A stretch of DNA of 64,000 bases from Streptomyces capillispiralis (GCF_007829875.1 NZ_VIWV01000001.1:806001-870000), one strand, 5' to 3'; counted from the first letter of the stretch, positions 23,496-32,932 are shown. Program-made: numbers and translations. The notes: generated by a model from the letters alone, not told the origin.

Positions 23496-23794
23496 GCAGC
23501 GCGATCCGGACACCGGCCCGTCCACCGTGCCGGCGAGTGCAGTACTTGCGCCACCGGCGCCGTTCCAACGGCGCTCGCACCACGTGCAGATCACGCTCAC
23601 GTTCGCCATCCCATCATGACGCGATCACCGCGCGGCACGACGGTGGGCCCGCAGGATCCGGTACGGGCCTTGTACGGGCCCGGTCCCGTGCCCAAGCCGT
23701 CACGGCTCGCGTTGAACAAGTCCCCGACGGCGGGCTGAACGTCGCCGCGGTGCGGGTGAGCGGGGTGCGTTCCGGGACGGAAGGGCGTGAGGGT
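23496..23794. other. Non-coding interval before the HTH regulator
   Basis: No open frame here has a convincing ribosome binding site or recognisable product. It presumably carries the promoter of the HTH-DUF397 pair. I see no strong hairpin. Confidence 0.5.
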
Positions 23795-24655
23795 GTGAGC
23801 ACGGTGCGGGACACGCGGAGCGGTCGGGCGGCGAAGGTGAAGGAGGAGGGCGGCGGCGATCTGCCGGGGGCGTGGGCGGCGTACGGCAAACTGCTCCAGC
23901 ATCTGCGCAAGCGGGCCGGGTTGAACCAGCAGCAACTCGGCGAGGCGATGGGCTACTCGCTGGAGCAGGTCGCCTCGGTCGAACAGGGCCGGCGTCCGGC
24001 GAAGGCCGCGTTCACGAGGGCGGCGGGCCGGGTGCTGGAGGCGGGCGCACTTCTGGAGGTGCTCCAGGACGAGGTGGACCGCGCGAAACTGCCGCGCTTC
24101 TTCCGCAACTTCGCGCTCATCGAGGCCGAGGCAGTGAGCCGCTTCTCCTACGATCCGCTGCTGGTGCCGGGGCTGTTGCAGACGGAGGCGTACGCACGGG
24201 CGGTGTTCGCGGGACACTGCCCGCCGCTGAGCGAGGACATCATCGACCAGCACGCGGAGGCTCGGTTGAGTCGCCAGAAGCTGCTGGCCCGGGTGCCGCT
24301 CGCGGAACTGTCGTTCATCGTGAACGAGGAGGCGCTGCGCGATCCAGTGGGCGATGCGGAAGTGATGCGCGCGCAGTGGCAACGTCTGCTGGAGGTTGGC
24401 GCGTTGCGGAACGTGTCGGTGCAGGTCATGCCCATCGGCCGGGGGTTCCATCCGGGCAAGAACGGTCCCTTCGTGGTGGTGGAGTCACACGAACACGTGC
24501 TGCTCGGGTACTTCGAATCCCAAGGAGTCGGGTGCGTTGTCACGGATGCCGACGAGGTCAGCGCGTTCTCGCTGCGGTATGGCAAGCTGCGATCGCAGGC
24601 CCTGAATGTCGAGGAGTCTGCACGACTCATCGAGCGGATGGTGGGAGAGACGTGA
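23795..24655 (+). CDS. HTH (XRE) regulator with DUF5753/Scr1-type C-terminal domain
   Basis: 286 aa from the GTG at 23795; longer upstream readings lack support. An XRE helix-turn-helix covers residues about 30-85 ('LLQHLRKRAGLNQQQLGEAMGYSLEQVASVEQGRRPAK'). The rest is the DUF5753-type ligand or partner domain ('FSYDPLLVPGLLQTEAYARAVF', 'PFVVVES', 'GYFESQG'). This family is almost always followed by a DUF397 gene in Streptomyces, and the two are thought to act as a regulator and its small partner. Here the stop overlaps the DUF397 start by 4 nt. Targets are unknown. Confidence 0.92.
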   Translation: MSTVRDTRSGRAAKVKEEGGGDLPGAWAAYGKLLQHLRKRAGLNQQQLGEAMGYSLEQVASVEQGRRPAKAAFTRAAGRVLEAGALLEVLQDEVDRAKLPRFFRNFALIEAEAVSRFSYDPLLVPGLLQTEAYARAVFAGHCPPLSEDIIDQHAEARLSRQKLLARVPLAELSFIVNEEALRDPVGDAEVMRAQWQRLLEVGALRNVSVQVMPIGRGFHPGKNGPFVVVESHEHVLLGYFESQGVGCVVTDADEVSAFSLRYGKLRSQALNVEESARLIERMVGET

Positions 24656-24870
24656 GCGTTGAGCGGGTAACCGAGAACGGGGACGGGCTGCACTGGTTCA
24701 AGAGCAGCTACAGCGGGTCGGACGGCGGCGACTGCGTGGAAGTGGCCGCCGGTCTCCACGGCGTGTACGTACGGGATTCCAAGGCCGCGGGTGGCGGGCC
24801 GGTGCTGCGGGTCGGCCGGGGCGAGTGGGCGGCGTTCACGGCGCTCGCCGCGGGCGGGCCCGAGGTCTGA
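24652..24870 (+). CDS. DUF397 protein
   Basis: 72 aa. The GTG start overlaps the regulator's stop (GTGA). It has the family core 'WFKSSYSGSDGGDCVEVAAG' and 'VYVRDSKAAGGGPVLRVGRGEWAAF'. It is the expected small partner of the HTH-DUF5753 protein upstream. Its molecular activity is not established. A bidirectional hairpin follows immediately. Confidence 0.93.
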   Translation: MSVERVTENGDGLHWFKSSYSGSDGGDCVEVAAGLHGVYVRDSKAAGGGPVLRVGRGEWAAFTALAAGGPEV

Positions 24871-24878
24871 CGACGCGC

Positions 24879-24914
24879 GTCCGGCCCGCACCGCGCGTGC
24901 GGTGCGGGCCGGAC
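24879..24914. terminator. Bidirectional terminator hairpin
   Basis: A perfect 16-bp stem (24879-24894 with 24899-24914) and a 4-nt loop lie between the converging DUF397 and beta-xylosidase genes. There is no T tract, as is usual in Streptomyces. Confidence 0.85.
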
Positions 24915-24923
24915 GGGGCCGGG

Positions 24924-27305
24924 TCACGCCCGTGCCGACGGCTCCGGCGTGAACGCCGCGTGGAAGCGGCGGGTGTGGTCGACCCGGCGTTCCGGGCCGG
25001 TCAGGGTGACGTGCGCCGTCAGGCGGGCGTCCGTGCTGGACGCGGCGAGCCGCAGCTCCAACTGCCCCGGCTCCACGATCCGTTGACCCTCGCGGCCGGT
25101 GAAGGACGCCACGTCCGCCGGGACCGTGACGCGGATGCGGCGGGCCTCCCCCGGTTCCAGCGGCACCCGGGTGTAGCCGACGAGGCGCTGCACCGGCTGG
25201 ACGACCGAGGCGACCGGGTCGTGCAGGTACAGCTGCACGACCTCGGTGCCGGCCCGGTCACCGGTGTTGCGGACGGTCAGCTCCAGGCCGAACTCACCGT
25301 CGGTGGGCGCCTCTTCGGCGTCCACGGCGAGGTCGCTCCAGGCGAACGTCGTGTACGTCAGACCGTGGCCGAAGCCGAACGCCGGGGTCGGGTCGATGTT
25401 GGACACCTCGCTGACCTGGGCGAGCCGCGCACCGAGGTAGGTGGTCGGCTGGGCGCCCGGCCCGCTCGGCACACTGACCGGGAGCCGTCCGGAGGGGCTG
25501 GTGCGGCCGCTGAGGATTCCGGCGATCGCCTGGGTGCCCGCGACGCCGGGGAAGAACGACTGCACGATCGCCGCCGACTCGGTGACGGCGCGGCCGAGCG
25601 CGTACGGGCGTCCGGCGAGCAGGACGGTCACCACCGGCGGGCCGGAGTCGAGCAGCGCGTCGAGCAGGTCCTGCTGGGCGCCGGGCAGGGCGAGGGACTC
25701 CGCGTCGCAGCCCTCGCCGCTGGTGCCGCGGCCGAACAGGCCCGCGCGGTCGCCGAGGACGGCGACGACGACGTCCGCGTCCCGGGCCGCCGCCACCGCG
25801 TCGGCGATGCCGCCGGTGTCCCCGTCGTCGACGCCGGTGCCGCGCGCCACCGTGATCTCCGCGTCGGGGAACTCGGCGGCCAGGGTGTCGCGCAGGGTCG
25901 GCAGGTCGATGCCGACCGGGGTCGCGGGGTGGTGCACGCCGACGTGCAGGGGGAAGGAGTAGCAGCCCAGCACGGCGGTCGGCTCGGCCGCGTTGGGGCC
26001 GACCAGGGCGATGCGGCGCGGCCGGGTGAGCGGCAGGGTGCCGTCGTTGGTGAGCAGGACGACGGCCTTCTCGGCGATCTCGCGGGCCAGTTCGCGGTTT
26101 GCGGGCCCGTCCAGGTCGACCTTGCCGCGCAGCGCCTCGGGGTCGTCCGGGTCGGCGCCGTCGAGCGCGGGCGGCACCGGGCTCCAGTCCGGGTCGAGCA
26201 GGCCGAGCACCGCCTTCTGGCCGAGGACGCGGCGCAGCGCGCGGTCGATGACCGACTCGGGGATGCGGCCCTCGGCGACGGCCTCGGCGAGCGGCGCGCC
26301 GAACGTCTTGACGGTGGGCAGTTCGATGTCGACGCCCGCCCTCAGCGCGGTGCCCGCGGCGTCGGCCCAGTCGCCCGCCACTCCGTGCAGGGTCTTGAGG
26401 AAGGCGATGCCGAAGTAGTCGGCGACGACGGTCCCGTCGAAGCCCCACGTGTCGCGGAGCAGTCCGGTCAGCAGGGTCTCGTCGGCGGCGGCGGGCACGC
26501 CGTCGATGTCGTTGTAGGCGTGCATCACGGACCGTGCGCCGCCCTCGCGGACCGCCATCTCGAACGGCGGCAGCAGCACGTCGGCCCGCTCGCGGGCGCC
26601 CATGGGGGCGGGGGCGAGGTTGCGTCCGGCGCGGGAGGCCGAGTAGCCGACGAAGTGCTTGAGGGTGGCGACGATCCCGGCGGACTCCAGGCCCTGGACG
26701 TAGGCCGTGCCGATGGTGCCGACGAGGTACGGGTCCTCGCCGATGGTCTCCTCCACCCGGCCCCAGCGGGCGTCGCGCACCACGTCCAGGACGGGCGCGA
26801 GTCCCTGGTGGACGCCGACGGAGCGCATGTCGCGGCCGATGGCGGCGGCCATGCGGCGCACCACCTCGGGGTCGAAGGTGGCGCCCCAGGACAGCGGGAC
26901 GGGGTAGGCGGTGGCGCCCCAGGCGGCGAAGCCGGCCAGGCACTCCTCGTGGGCGACGGCGGGGATGCCGAAGCGGTTGGCGGAGGCGATGCGGGCCTGG
27001 GTGCGCATCAGCGACAGCGCGCCGAGCGCGGGGTCGACGGGGACGGTGCCGAAGGGGCGGGTCAGCTGGCCCAGTCCGGTGGGCAGGAGCGCGTCGAGGT
27101 CGACGGCCTCCTCCATGTCGTGCTGGTGCGGGGCCACTTCGCCGCCGTTGTCGGAGGCGCCGACCCATACCCCGTACAGCTGGGCGATCTTCTCCTGGAG
27201 GGTCATGGCGCCGATCAGGGCGTCGACCCTGGCGGCGACGGGGTGGGCGGGGTCGTTCCAGAGGGGGGCTTCGGGGGTGGTCTCTACGGCCACGTTGGCG
27301 GTCAC
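24924..27305 (-). CDS. bxlA: GH3 beta-xylosidase
   Basis: 793 aa. The GTG at 27305 overlaps the permease stop (GTGA). GH3 domains in order: an N-terminal barrel with the nucleophile region 'VVADYFG', an alpha/beta sandwich ('AVVLLTNDGTLPL'), and a C-terminal fibronectin III-like domain ('LELTVRNTGDRAGTEVVQLYLHDP'). No signal peptide, so it hydrolyses imported xylo-oligosaccharides in the cytoplasm. Gene order binding protein, permease, permease, glycosidase with a divergent LacI gene matches the Streptomyces bxlEFGA-bxlR locus. Beta-glucosidase activity remains possible from sequence alone. Confidence 0.9.
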   Translation of the reverse strand: MTANVAVETTPEAPLWNDPAHPVAARVDALIGAMTLQEKIAQLYGVWVGASDNGGEVAPHQHDMEEAVDLDALLPTGLGQLTRPFGTVPVDPALGALSLMRTQARIASANRFGIPAVAHEECLAGFAAWGATAYPVPLSWGATFDPEVVRRMAAAIGRDMRSVGVHQGLAPVLDVVRDARWGRVEETIGEDPYLVGTIGTAYVQGLESAGIVATLKHFVGYSASRAGRNLAPAPMGARERADVLLPPFEMAVREGGARSVMHAYNDIDGVPAAADETLLTGLLRDTWGFDGTVVADYFGIAFLKTLHGVAGDWADAAGTALRAGVDIELPTVKTFGAPLAEAVAEGRIPESVIDRALRRVLGQKAVLGLLDPDWSPVPPALDGADPDDPEALRGKVDLDGPANRELAREIAEKAVVLLTNDGTLPLTRPRRIALVGPNAAEPTAVLGCYSFPLHVGVHHPATPVGIDLPTLRDTLAAEFPDAEITVARGTGVDDGDTGGIADAVAAARDADVVVAVLGDRAGLFGRGTSGEGCDAESLALPGAQQDLLDALLDSGPPVVTVLLAGRPYALGRAVTESAAIVQSFFPGVAGTQAIAGILSGRTSPSGRLPVSVPSGPGAQPTTYLGARLAQVSEVSNIDPTPAFGFGHGLTYTTFAWSDLAVDAEEAPTDGEFGLELTVRNTGDRAGTEVVQLYLHDPVASVVQPVQRLVGYTRVPLEPGEARRIRVTVPADVASFTGREGQRIVEPGQLELRLAASSTDARLTAHVTLTGPERRVDHTRRFHAAFTPEPSARA

Positions 27306-28120
27306 TTTCCTCCGACGCCCATCAGGCCCTGGACCAGGGCGCGACGGGCGAACAGGTAGACGAGCAGGACGGGCACCATGGACAGCACCACGGCTCCCAG
27401 CAGACCGGGGATGTCGATGCCGTGTTCGGTCTGGAAGTTGTACAGGCCCAGGGTGACGACCTTGGTGGAGTCGGACTGGGTCAGGACGAGCGGGAACAGG
27501 AAGCCGTTCCATGCCTGGAGCGCGGAGAAGACCACGATCGTGGACAGTCCGCCGCGCGACAGCGGCAGTACGAGCTGGAAGAACATGCGCCGCGGGGTGG
27601 CGCCGTCCATGGCCATGGCCTCGTACAGCTCCGGGGAGATGTCGCGCATCGCGCCGCTGAGGATCAGCGCCGACATGGGCAGGCAGAACGCGGCCGTGGG
27701 CAGGATGACGCCCAGCAGGTTGTCGTACAGCCCGGCCTCGCTGATCAGGTAGAACATCGGCACGATCACGGCCTGGGCGGGGATGGCGAGGCCCAGCAGG
27801 AACAGCCGGAAGATCGCCGAGGTGGTCCTGCCGCGGCTGCGTACGATCGCGTAGGCGAGCGGCGGGACCAGCAGCAGCACGATGCCGATCACGCAGGCGG
27901 TGACGAGGAGCGTGTTGACGAAGTACTGGCCGAAGCCGGAGTCGAAGGCGCTGGTGTAGTTCTCCAGGGTGAAGCTGTCCGGGAAGGACACCGGGCCGTT
28001 CTCGGCGTAGTCCTGGCGGGTGCGGACCGTGGCGGCGAGCATCACGTACAGCGGCAGGCCGACCAGGAACAGCCACAGGAGCGAGCCGGCGCCGGCCAGG
28101 TAGTTGGGGCGGCGCCTCAT
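27302..28120 (-). CDS. bxlG: Carbohydrate ABC permease (MalG type)
   Basis: 272 aa with six predicted membrane helices. The EAA-loop region 'SPELYEAMAMDGATPRRMFFQLVLPLSRGGL' is the ATPase contact. It overlaps bxlA (GTGA) and the upstream permease (ATGA). With BxlF it forms the xylo-oligosaccharide channel. No dedicated ATPase gene is present, as is normal for Streptomyces CUT1 importers, which share MsiK. Confidence 0.92.
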   Translation of the reverse strand: MRRRPNYLAGAGSLLWLFLVGLPLYVMLAATVRTRQDYAENGPVSFPDSFTLENYTSAFDSGFGQYFVNTLLVTACVIGIVLLLVPPLAYAIVRSRGRTTSAIFRLFLLGLAIPAQAVIVPMFYLISEAGLYDNLLGVILPTAAFCLPMSALILSGAMRDISPELYEAMAMDGATPRRMFFQLVLPLSRGGLSTIVVFSALQAWNGFLFPLVLTQSDSTKVVTLGLYNFQTEHGIDIPGLLGAVVLSMVPVLLVYLFARRALVQGLMGVGGK

Positions 28121-29073
28121 GACACACCCTCCATGGTGCTGCGCATCTTGTCGTAGCCGGAGACCCGGACGACGACCAGCGAGATGATCGTGGCCGCGAC
28201 GACCAGGGCCAGGGCGATCGCGGAGCCGGTACCGAAGTCGAAGCCCTTGAACGCCTTGTCGTACATGTAGTAGGCGCTGATGGTGGTGTCGGTGCCGGGG
28301 CCGCCCTGGGTCAGGATGAGGACCGTCTCGAATGTGGTCAGACCGCCGACGATCATGAGGATCATCGAGGTGATCATCGAGTTGCGCAGCTGCGGCAGTG
28401 TGATGTGGAAGAACTGACGGTAGCGGCCCGCCCCGTCGATCTCCGCGGCCTGGTAGAGCACCTGGGGGACGGCCCGGGCCGCGCCCTGGTAGATCAGCGT
28501 GTGGAAGGGGGTGAACTGCCAGGTGCTGACGAACGCCAGCACCCCGATGGCGGTGGCCTGTTCACCGAAGAGGTTGCCGTCGCCGAACAGCCAGGTGGCC
28601 TCGGCCGGGATGCCGAAGTTCGGGTCGAGCAGCGCCCGCCACAGCACGGAGACGGCCGTCGCGGACAGCAGCAGCGGAATGAAGTAGATGACGGACAGGA
28701 CGGCCCGGTTGCGCTGGTTGCCGGCTGCCCAGACCCCGAGCACGATGCTCAGCGGCGTCTGGACGGCCACGCCGAGCACGGTCAGGAGCAGCGTCAGCCA
28801 GATGCTCTTGAACATCACCGGGTCGTCCATCAGGCGCGACCAGTTGTCCGTGCCGACGAACTCGGGCGAGCTGATCCCGTCCCAGCTCATGAAGGACAGC
28901 ACCGCCACCATGATCAGCGGGACGATCGCGAAGAGGGCGAAGAACACTGCGGCGGGCAGCGCCCAGGCGAAGCCGGGGCGACCCACCTTCGTTGCGGACG
29001 AGGCGGGCGGCCGCCGCCGGGACCCGTTACGGGGGCCGGCGGCGGGCCGAGCGCTCGTGATCTTTGTGGTCAT
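28117..29073 (-). CDS. bxlF: Carbohydrate ABC permease (MalF type)
   Basis: 318 aa, ATG start. A Lys/Arg/Pro-rich cytoplasmic N-terminus precedes membrane helices ('AVFFALFAIVPLIMVAVLSFMSW'). The EAA loop is 'LYQAAEIDGAGRYRQFFHITLPQLR'. It is separated from the binding-protein gene by 10 nt and overlaps bxlG by 4 nt, so the operon is tightly coupled. Role: import of beta-1,4-xylo-oligosaccharides, inferred from the locus. Confidence 0.92.
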   Translation of the reverse strand: MTTKITSARPAAGPRNGSRRRPPASSATKVGRPGFAWALPAAVFFALFAIVPLIMVAVLSFMSWDGISSPEFVGTDNWSRLMDDPVMFKSIWLTLLLTVLGVAVQTPLSIVLGVWAAGNQRNRAVLSVIYFIPLLLSATAVSVLWRALLDPNFGIPAEATWLFGDGNLFGEQATAIGVLAFVSTWQFTPFHTLIYQGAARAVPQVLYQAAEIDGAGRYRQFFHITLPQLRNSMITSMILMIVGGLTTFETVLILTQGGPGTDTTISAYYMYDKAFKGFDFGTGSAIALALVVAATIISLVVVRVSGYDKMRSTMEGVS

Positions 29074-29083
29074 GAGCCGTTCG

Positions 29084-30388
29084 TCACTCGGTGGGGAGGG
29101 CCTGCATGGCCTGGATGAAGCCGTCCGTGTCGAGCTGTCCGTTGAAGAACTGCTGGATGGCCTTGTGCATGTCCGAGCTCGCCTTCTGCGGGTACGCCTG
29201 GTCCCAGGACAGCTGGAACGACGGCGCGTCGGCGACCAGGTCGTACTGGAAGCGCGAGTACTCGGGGGTGCCCGAGCCGGCGATGAACTCGTCGGTGTTG
29301 GTCGTGGTCGGCAGGTTGCCGATGTCGAGCTGCGCCTTGACGAAGTCGTCGGAGTACATGAGCTTCAGGAACTCGGCGACGGCCTCGGGGTGCTTGGTCT
29401 TCTTCATCACCGAGTAGTAGTTGTTGGTGTTGCCGGCGACGTTGGCCGGGTCGCCCTTGCCGCCCGCGACGGACGGGAAGGCGGTGTAACCGAGGTCCTT
29501 CTCGGCGAACGACTTGTGGTCCGTCAGCTGCTGGGAGTAGTACCAGGAGCCCATCAGCTCGAAGCCGGCCTTGCCCGAGGCCACCAGTGCGACCGAGCCG
29601 CCGTTGGTGTACTTGACGGAGTCGTAGTTCTTGCCGAAGGCGCCGGCGTCGACGAGTTCCCTGATCATGTCCAGGGCCTTCTTGCTGTCCGGGCTCTCCC
29701 AGGCGCTCTTGTCGCCGCCGACGGCCTTCTCGAACAGCCCCGGGCCCGCCACGCGGTCGAACAGGTACTGGAACCACATCTGCGTGGGCCAGACGTCGCC
29801 GCCGCCGAGCGCGATCGGTGTGACGCCCTTGTCCTTGAGCTTGTCGACCGCGTCGAGCAGTTCGTCCCAGGTCTTCGGCGGCTGGACGCCCGCCTCCTTG
29901 AGGACCTTCTTGTTGTGGAAGAGCAGGACCGGCTGGGTGCCGCGCATCGGGATGCCGTACGGCTTGCCGTCGACGACGGCGTTGTTGAAGACGGACGGCA
30001 GGAACTTGTTCTCCAGCTCCGGGTTCTTCTTGATGAAGTCGTCCAGCGGCATCAGCAGGTCGGCCTTGACGAACGGCTTGATGCTGCCGCCGCCCCAGTT
30101 GAAGAAGACGTCCGGGGCCTGGGGGGTGCTGATGATCGTTTGCAACTTCTTCTGGTAGTCCGCACCGGGAATGGTGTCGAGGACGACCTTGACGTCGGAC
30201 GTCTTGTTGAACGTGTCGACGAGCCGCTTCTCCACCTTGTTGGTGGCGTCCCCGTAGACCAGGACATGGATCTTGCCGTCGTCCGACGACGCCCCGCCGT
30301 TCCCGTCGCCGCAGGCCGAGAGACTCAGTGCCAGGGCGAGCGTCGCACCGCAGGCGACCAGTCTGGGCAAGCGCGCACGTGTCTTCAT
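29084..30388 (-). CDS. bxlE: Xylo-oligosaccharide-binding lipoprotein
   Basis: 434 aa, ATG at 30388. A lipoprotein signal with 'LSLSAC' is followed by an extracellular solute-binding domain of the CUT1 type ('IHVLVYGDATNKVEKRLVDTFNK', 'DVFFNWGGGSIKPFVKADLL', 'GGGDVWPTQMWFQYLFDR'). Aromatic residues around 'WNWGG'-like positions fit sugar stacking. It is the first gene of the operon, and a CGAAA-N-TTTCG palindrome sits only 12 nt before the start, where a bound repressor would block transcription. Longer upstream readings enter the bxlR promoter and are rejected. Confidence 0.92.
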   Translation of the reverse strand: MKTRARLPRLVACGATLALALSLSACGDGNGGASSDDGKIHVLVYGDATNKVEKRLVDTFNKTSDVKVVLDTIPGADYQKKLQTIISTPQAPDVFFNWGGGSIKPFVKADLLMPLDDFIKKNPELENKFLPSVFNNAVVDGKPYGIPMRGTQPVLLFHNKKVLKEAGVQPPKTWDELLDAVDKLKDKGVTPIALGGGDVWPTQMWFQYLFDRVAGPGLFEKAVGGDKSAWESPDSKKALDMIRELVDAGAFGKNYDSVKYTNGGSVALVASGKAGFELMGSWYYSQQLTDHKSFAEKDLGYTAFPSVAGGKGDPANVAGNTNNYYSVMKKTKHPEAVAEFLKLMYSDDFVKAQLDIGNLPTTTNTDEFIAGSGTPEYSRFQYDLVADAPSFQLSWDQAYPQKASSDMHKAIQQFFNGQLDTDGFIQAMQALPTE

Positions 30389-30399
30389 CGTTCGCCTTT

Positions 30400-30410
30400 C
30401 GAAAGTTTCG
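30400..30410. promoter_or_regulatory. Xylan-regulator-type operator at bxlE
   Basis: CGAAAGTTTCG is a perfect 11-nt palindrome of the CGAAA(C/G)TTTCG type reported at Streptomyces xylanolytic genes. It lies between the divergent bxlE and bxlR genes. A half site (cgaaagtcc) follows at 30421. BxlR, encoded next door, is the likely binder. Confidence 0.75.
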
Positions 30411-30526
30411 GCGCCTTCACCGAAAGTCCATGCCGTGGGACAGTAGGTCAGACCGGAGTTTCGGTCAACGGTCGGGTCAGTACTCGCCCAAACCGTTATC
30501 GACGGGCGGTGGCTTATCCTGCGGGT

Positions 30527-31600
30527 ATGCGCGAAGACGACGAGGCGAGCGGCAGAGTGACTCTGGCCGAGGTCGCGAAAGAGGCCGGTGTTTCGATGCC
30601 GACAGTTTCGAAGGTCCTCAACGGCCGTTCGGATGTCTCCCGCACCACCCGGGCCAAGGTGGAACGGCTCCTGGACGCCCACGGCTACCGCCGGCGCAGC
30701 CAGCCCGGCTCCCGCTCACCGCTCGTCGAGATCGTCTTCCACGAGCTGGACAGCATCTGGGCGATGGAGCTGATCCGGGGCGTGGAGAACGTCGCCCGGG
30801 AGAACCGGGCGACGGTGGTGCTCACCGAGAGCGGCACCCGGCACACGCCGGCTCCGGAGTGGCTGCCCGGCGTGCTGCAACGCAGGCCGCTGGGTGTGGT
30901 GCTGGTCTTCTCCGCGCTCCCCGAGGACATCAAGCGGCAGCTCAGGGCGGCGGCCATCCCGTTCGTCGTCATCGACCCGGCGGGCGATCCCGACCCGGAC
31001 GTGCCCTCGGTCGGCTCCGCGAACTGGGCCGGCGGCCTGGCCGCCACCCGCCACCTCACCGACCTCGGTCACCGGCGGGTCGCGATCATCACCGGCCCCG
31101 AGGACATGCTGTGCTCGCTCGCCCGCCTCGACGGCTACCGCTCGGCGATGGCGATGGCCGGCCTGGAGGCCGACCCCCGGCTGACGCGCTTCGGCGACTT
31201 CCACGTGCAGGGCGGCTTCGAACACGCCATGGAGCTGCTGGAGGGACCGGACCGGCCGACGGCCGTCTTCGCGGGCAGCGACCTCCAGGCGCTCGGCGTG
31301 CTGGAGGCGGCACGGCTCAAGGGGCTGCGCGTACCGGAGGACCTGTCGGTGGTCGGCTACGACGACGTACCGCTGGCCCAGTGGTCGAGCCCGCCGCTCA
31401 CCACGGTCCACCAGCCGCTGCGGCACATGGCGGAGGAGGCGGTCCGCATGCTGCTCCGCCCGGACGACCCCGGTACGGCCGCCCAGCGCATCGAACTGGC
31501 GACGCACCTGGTGACACGGCAGAGCACGGCCCGGTACACGGGGCGCGAGGCGACGGACCGCCCCGGAAACGCCGAGTCCGCTCACCCGATCGGAAACTGA
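30527..31600 (+). CDS. bxlR: LacI-family repressor of the bxl operon
   Basis: 357 aa, ATG at 30527. The N-terminal LacI helix-turn-helix 'VTLAEVAKEAGVSMPTVSKVLNGRSDVSRTTRAKVERLLDAHGY' is followed by a periplasmic-binding-like sensor domain ('GVVLVFSALPEDIKRQL', 'AVFAGSDLQALGVLEAAR', 'LSVVGYDDVPLAQW'). A possible -10 element (TATCCT, 30515-30520) ends six nt before the start, so the transcript may be leaderless. Divergence from bxlEFGA and the operator between them mark it as the local repressor, released by xylo-oligosaccharides. Confidence 0.9.
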   Translation: MREDDEASGRVTLAEVAKEAGVSMPTVSKVLNGRSDVSRTTRAKVERLLDAHGYRRRSQPGSRSPLVEIVFHELDSIWAMELIRGVENVARENRATVVLTESGTRHTPAPEWLPGVLQRRPLGVVLVFSALPEDIKRQLRAAAIPFVVIDPAGDPDPDVPSVGSANWAGGLAATRHLTDLGHRRVAIITGPEDMLCSLARLDGYRSAMAMAGLEADPRLTRFGDFHVQGGFEHAMELLEGPDRPTAVFAGSDLQALGVLEAARLKGLRVPEDLSVVGYDDVPLAQWSSPPLTTVHQPLRHMAEEAVRMLLRPDDPGTAAQRIELATHLVTRQSTARYTGREATDRPGNAESAHPIGN

Positions 31601-31614
31601 CGCGCTGATTCCGG

Positions 31615-31646
31615 TCAGGGGCCCGGTGCGTCTCCCGGGCCCCTGA
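31615..31646 (+). terminator. Terminator after bxlR
   Basis: A 12-bp perfect GC-rich stem (31615-31626 with 31635-31646) and an 8-nt loop start 14 nt after the bxlR stop. The rest of the gap up to 31862 shows no gene. Confidence 0.8.
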
Positions 31647-31862
31647 GGGGCCTTTCGACGGTGCTCCGGAAGTCCTTTCGGGACATTCCGTGGGCGCGCG
31701 GCATCCGGTGCGCCACCTGCGCATCCGCGACGACACACAGGTCCCGATCGTGCCGCCGTTCGGCGTCCGACGGGCAGAGGTCACCCGCCGAGGTACGCCT
31801 TGAGAGGCGCGCCCGCGACGCTGTCCGCGCGGCGGGCCAGGGCCTTCGGCGTGGAGGCGCAC

Positions 31863-32633
31863 TTACGGGAGGACGATGTCGCGGCCGGGTCCGCCTTCGA
31901 GGGCGTCCTTTCCGGTGCCACCGCAGACGAGGTCGTCGCCGCCTTCGCCGTCCAATGTGTCGTCGCCGGGGCCGCCGAGGACGATGTCGCGGCCGTCCCC
32001 GCCCATGGCGTGGTCGTCGCCGGGGCCGGCGTGCACGGTGTCGTCACCGCCGTAGCCCTCGATCATGTCGTCGCCCCGGCCGCCCCACATCCGCTGGCTG
32101 CCGCTGTCGCCCATCAGGTGGTCCATGCCGTCGCCGCCGTGCAGGGCGGCGGGTCCCATGACCATGTCGTTCCCCGCGTCGCCCAGCACCGTGCGCGCGG
32201 TGTGGGCGTGCAGTTCGTCGTCCCCGGGGCCGCCGCTGACGGTGCCGATCCCGGGGGTGAAGGCGGCGACCGTGTCGTTGCCGTCGCCGAGGAAGACGTC
32301 GATCCTGTCGGGCCGGGGGCTGTCGGCGGGCAGTTCGCAGACGACGGAGGTGGTGTCCTCGGCTCTGGAGTACGCACAGTGGTCGCCCGGTTCGAGCGGG
32401 ACCACGTCGCTGAAGCCGATCCGCCGGATCCCGTCGCTGGTGTACATGGAGAATATGTTGAGGTTGCTGGTCTGCCCCGCGGCGGCGGTGAACACGATCG
32501 ACTGAGTTGCCCAGTCGGCTCCGACGCGGGACTTCGCCCCGGTGGCGGTGGCGGCGGCTGCCGGGCCGACGGCGAGGCCGGCGGTGAACAGGATCACGGC
32601 GACCGCGCTGACGGCGGCTCGGTTTCGGTTCAT
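31863..32633 (-). CDS. Secreted RTX-type (hemolysin-type) calcium-binding repeat protein
   Basis: 256 aa. Signal peptide 'RAAVSAVAVILFTAGLAVGPAAAA' precedes an N-terminal domain of about 90 residues with a Cys pair. From about residue 115 come tandem RTX nonapeptides of the GGxGxD type: 'GGPGDDELHAH', 'GGDGMDHLMGD', 'GGRGDDMIEG', 'GGDDTVHAGPGDD', 'GGPGDDTLDGEGGDD', ending 'GGPGRDIVLP'. These fold into a calcium-bound parallel beta-roll. No toxin or enzyme domain is attached. It may be a cell-surface or matrix protein. It stands alone, divergent from the monooxygenase gene. Confidence 0.88.
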   Translation of the reverse strand: MNRNRAAVSAVAVILFTAGLAVGPAAAATATGAKSRVGADWATQSIVFTAAAGQTSNLNIFSMYTSDGIRRIGFSDVVPLEPGDHCAYSRAEDTTSVVCELPADSPRPDRIDVFLGDGNDTVAAFTPGIGTVSGGPGDDELHAHTARTVLGDAGNDMVMGPAALHGGDGMDHLMGDSGSQRMWGGRGDDMIEGYGGDDTVHAGPGDDHAMGGDGRDIVLGGPGDDTLDGEGGDDLVCGGTGKDALEGGPGRDIVLP

Positions 32634-32890
32634 GAGACCTCGTCTCGGTGGAGTGACGGTGGACCGACCTGCTGGGCGTGGTGCTGTTGGGGACCGGGCG
32701 GACACGGTCGTGAAGGCAGTGTCCCCTGCCGGACCGGATCCGCAAGACCGCGCATTGACGCGGCGTCATGGAAGCCGACGCCCCTCCGGCGGATGTGACG
32801 GTTGGGCTTCCTGGGGAACCAGGATTTGCCCCCGGCTCACGGCAGATCCCCTGCTCCCCGCCCACCCCCGTATCAACTCCGTTCGTTTCA

Positions 32891-32918
32891 TTGACATTTC
32901 ACTCAGCATACGTACCGT
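32891..32918 (+). promoter_or_regulatory. Likely housekeeping promoter of the LPMO gene
   Basis: A perfect -35 TTGACA (32891-32896) is followed after 16 nt by TACCGT (32913-32918). Transcription would begin inside the adjacent CebR box, so a bound repressor would block it. Confidence 0.6.
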
Positions 32919-32932
32919 TGGGAGCGCTCCCA
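32919..32932. promoter_or_regulatory. CebR operator
   Basis: TGGGAGCGCTCCCA is a perfect 14-bp palindrome identical to the Streptomyces CebR box. CebR represses cellulose-use genes and is released by cello-oligosaccharides. The box overlaps the predicted transcription start of the LPMO gene. Confidence 0.92.
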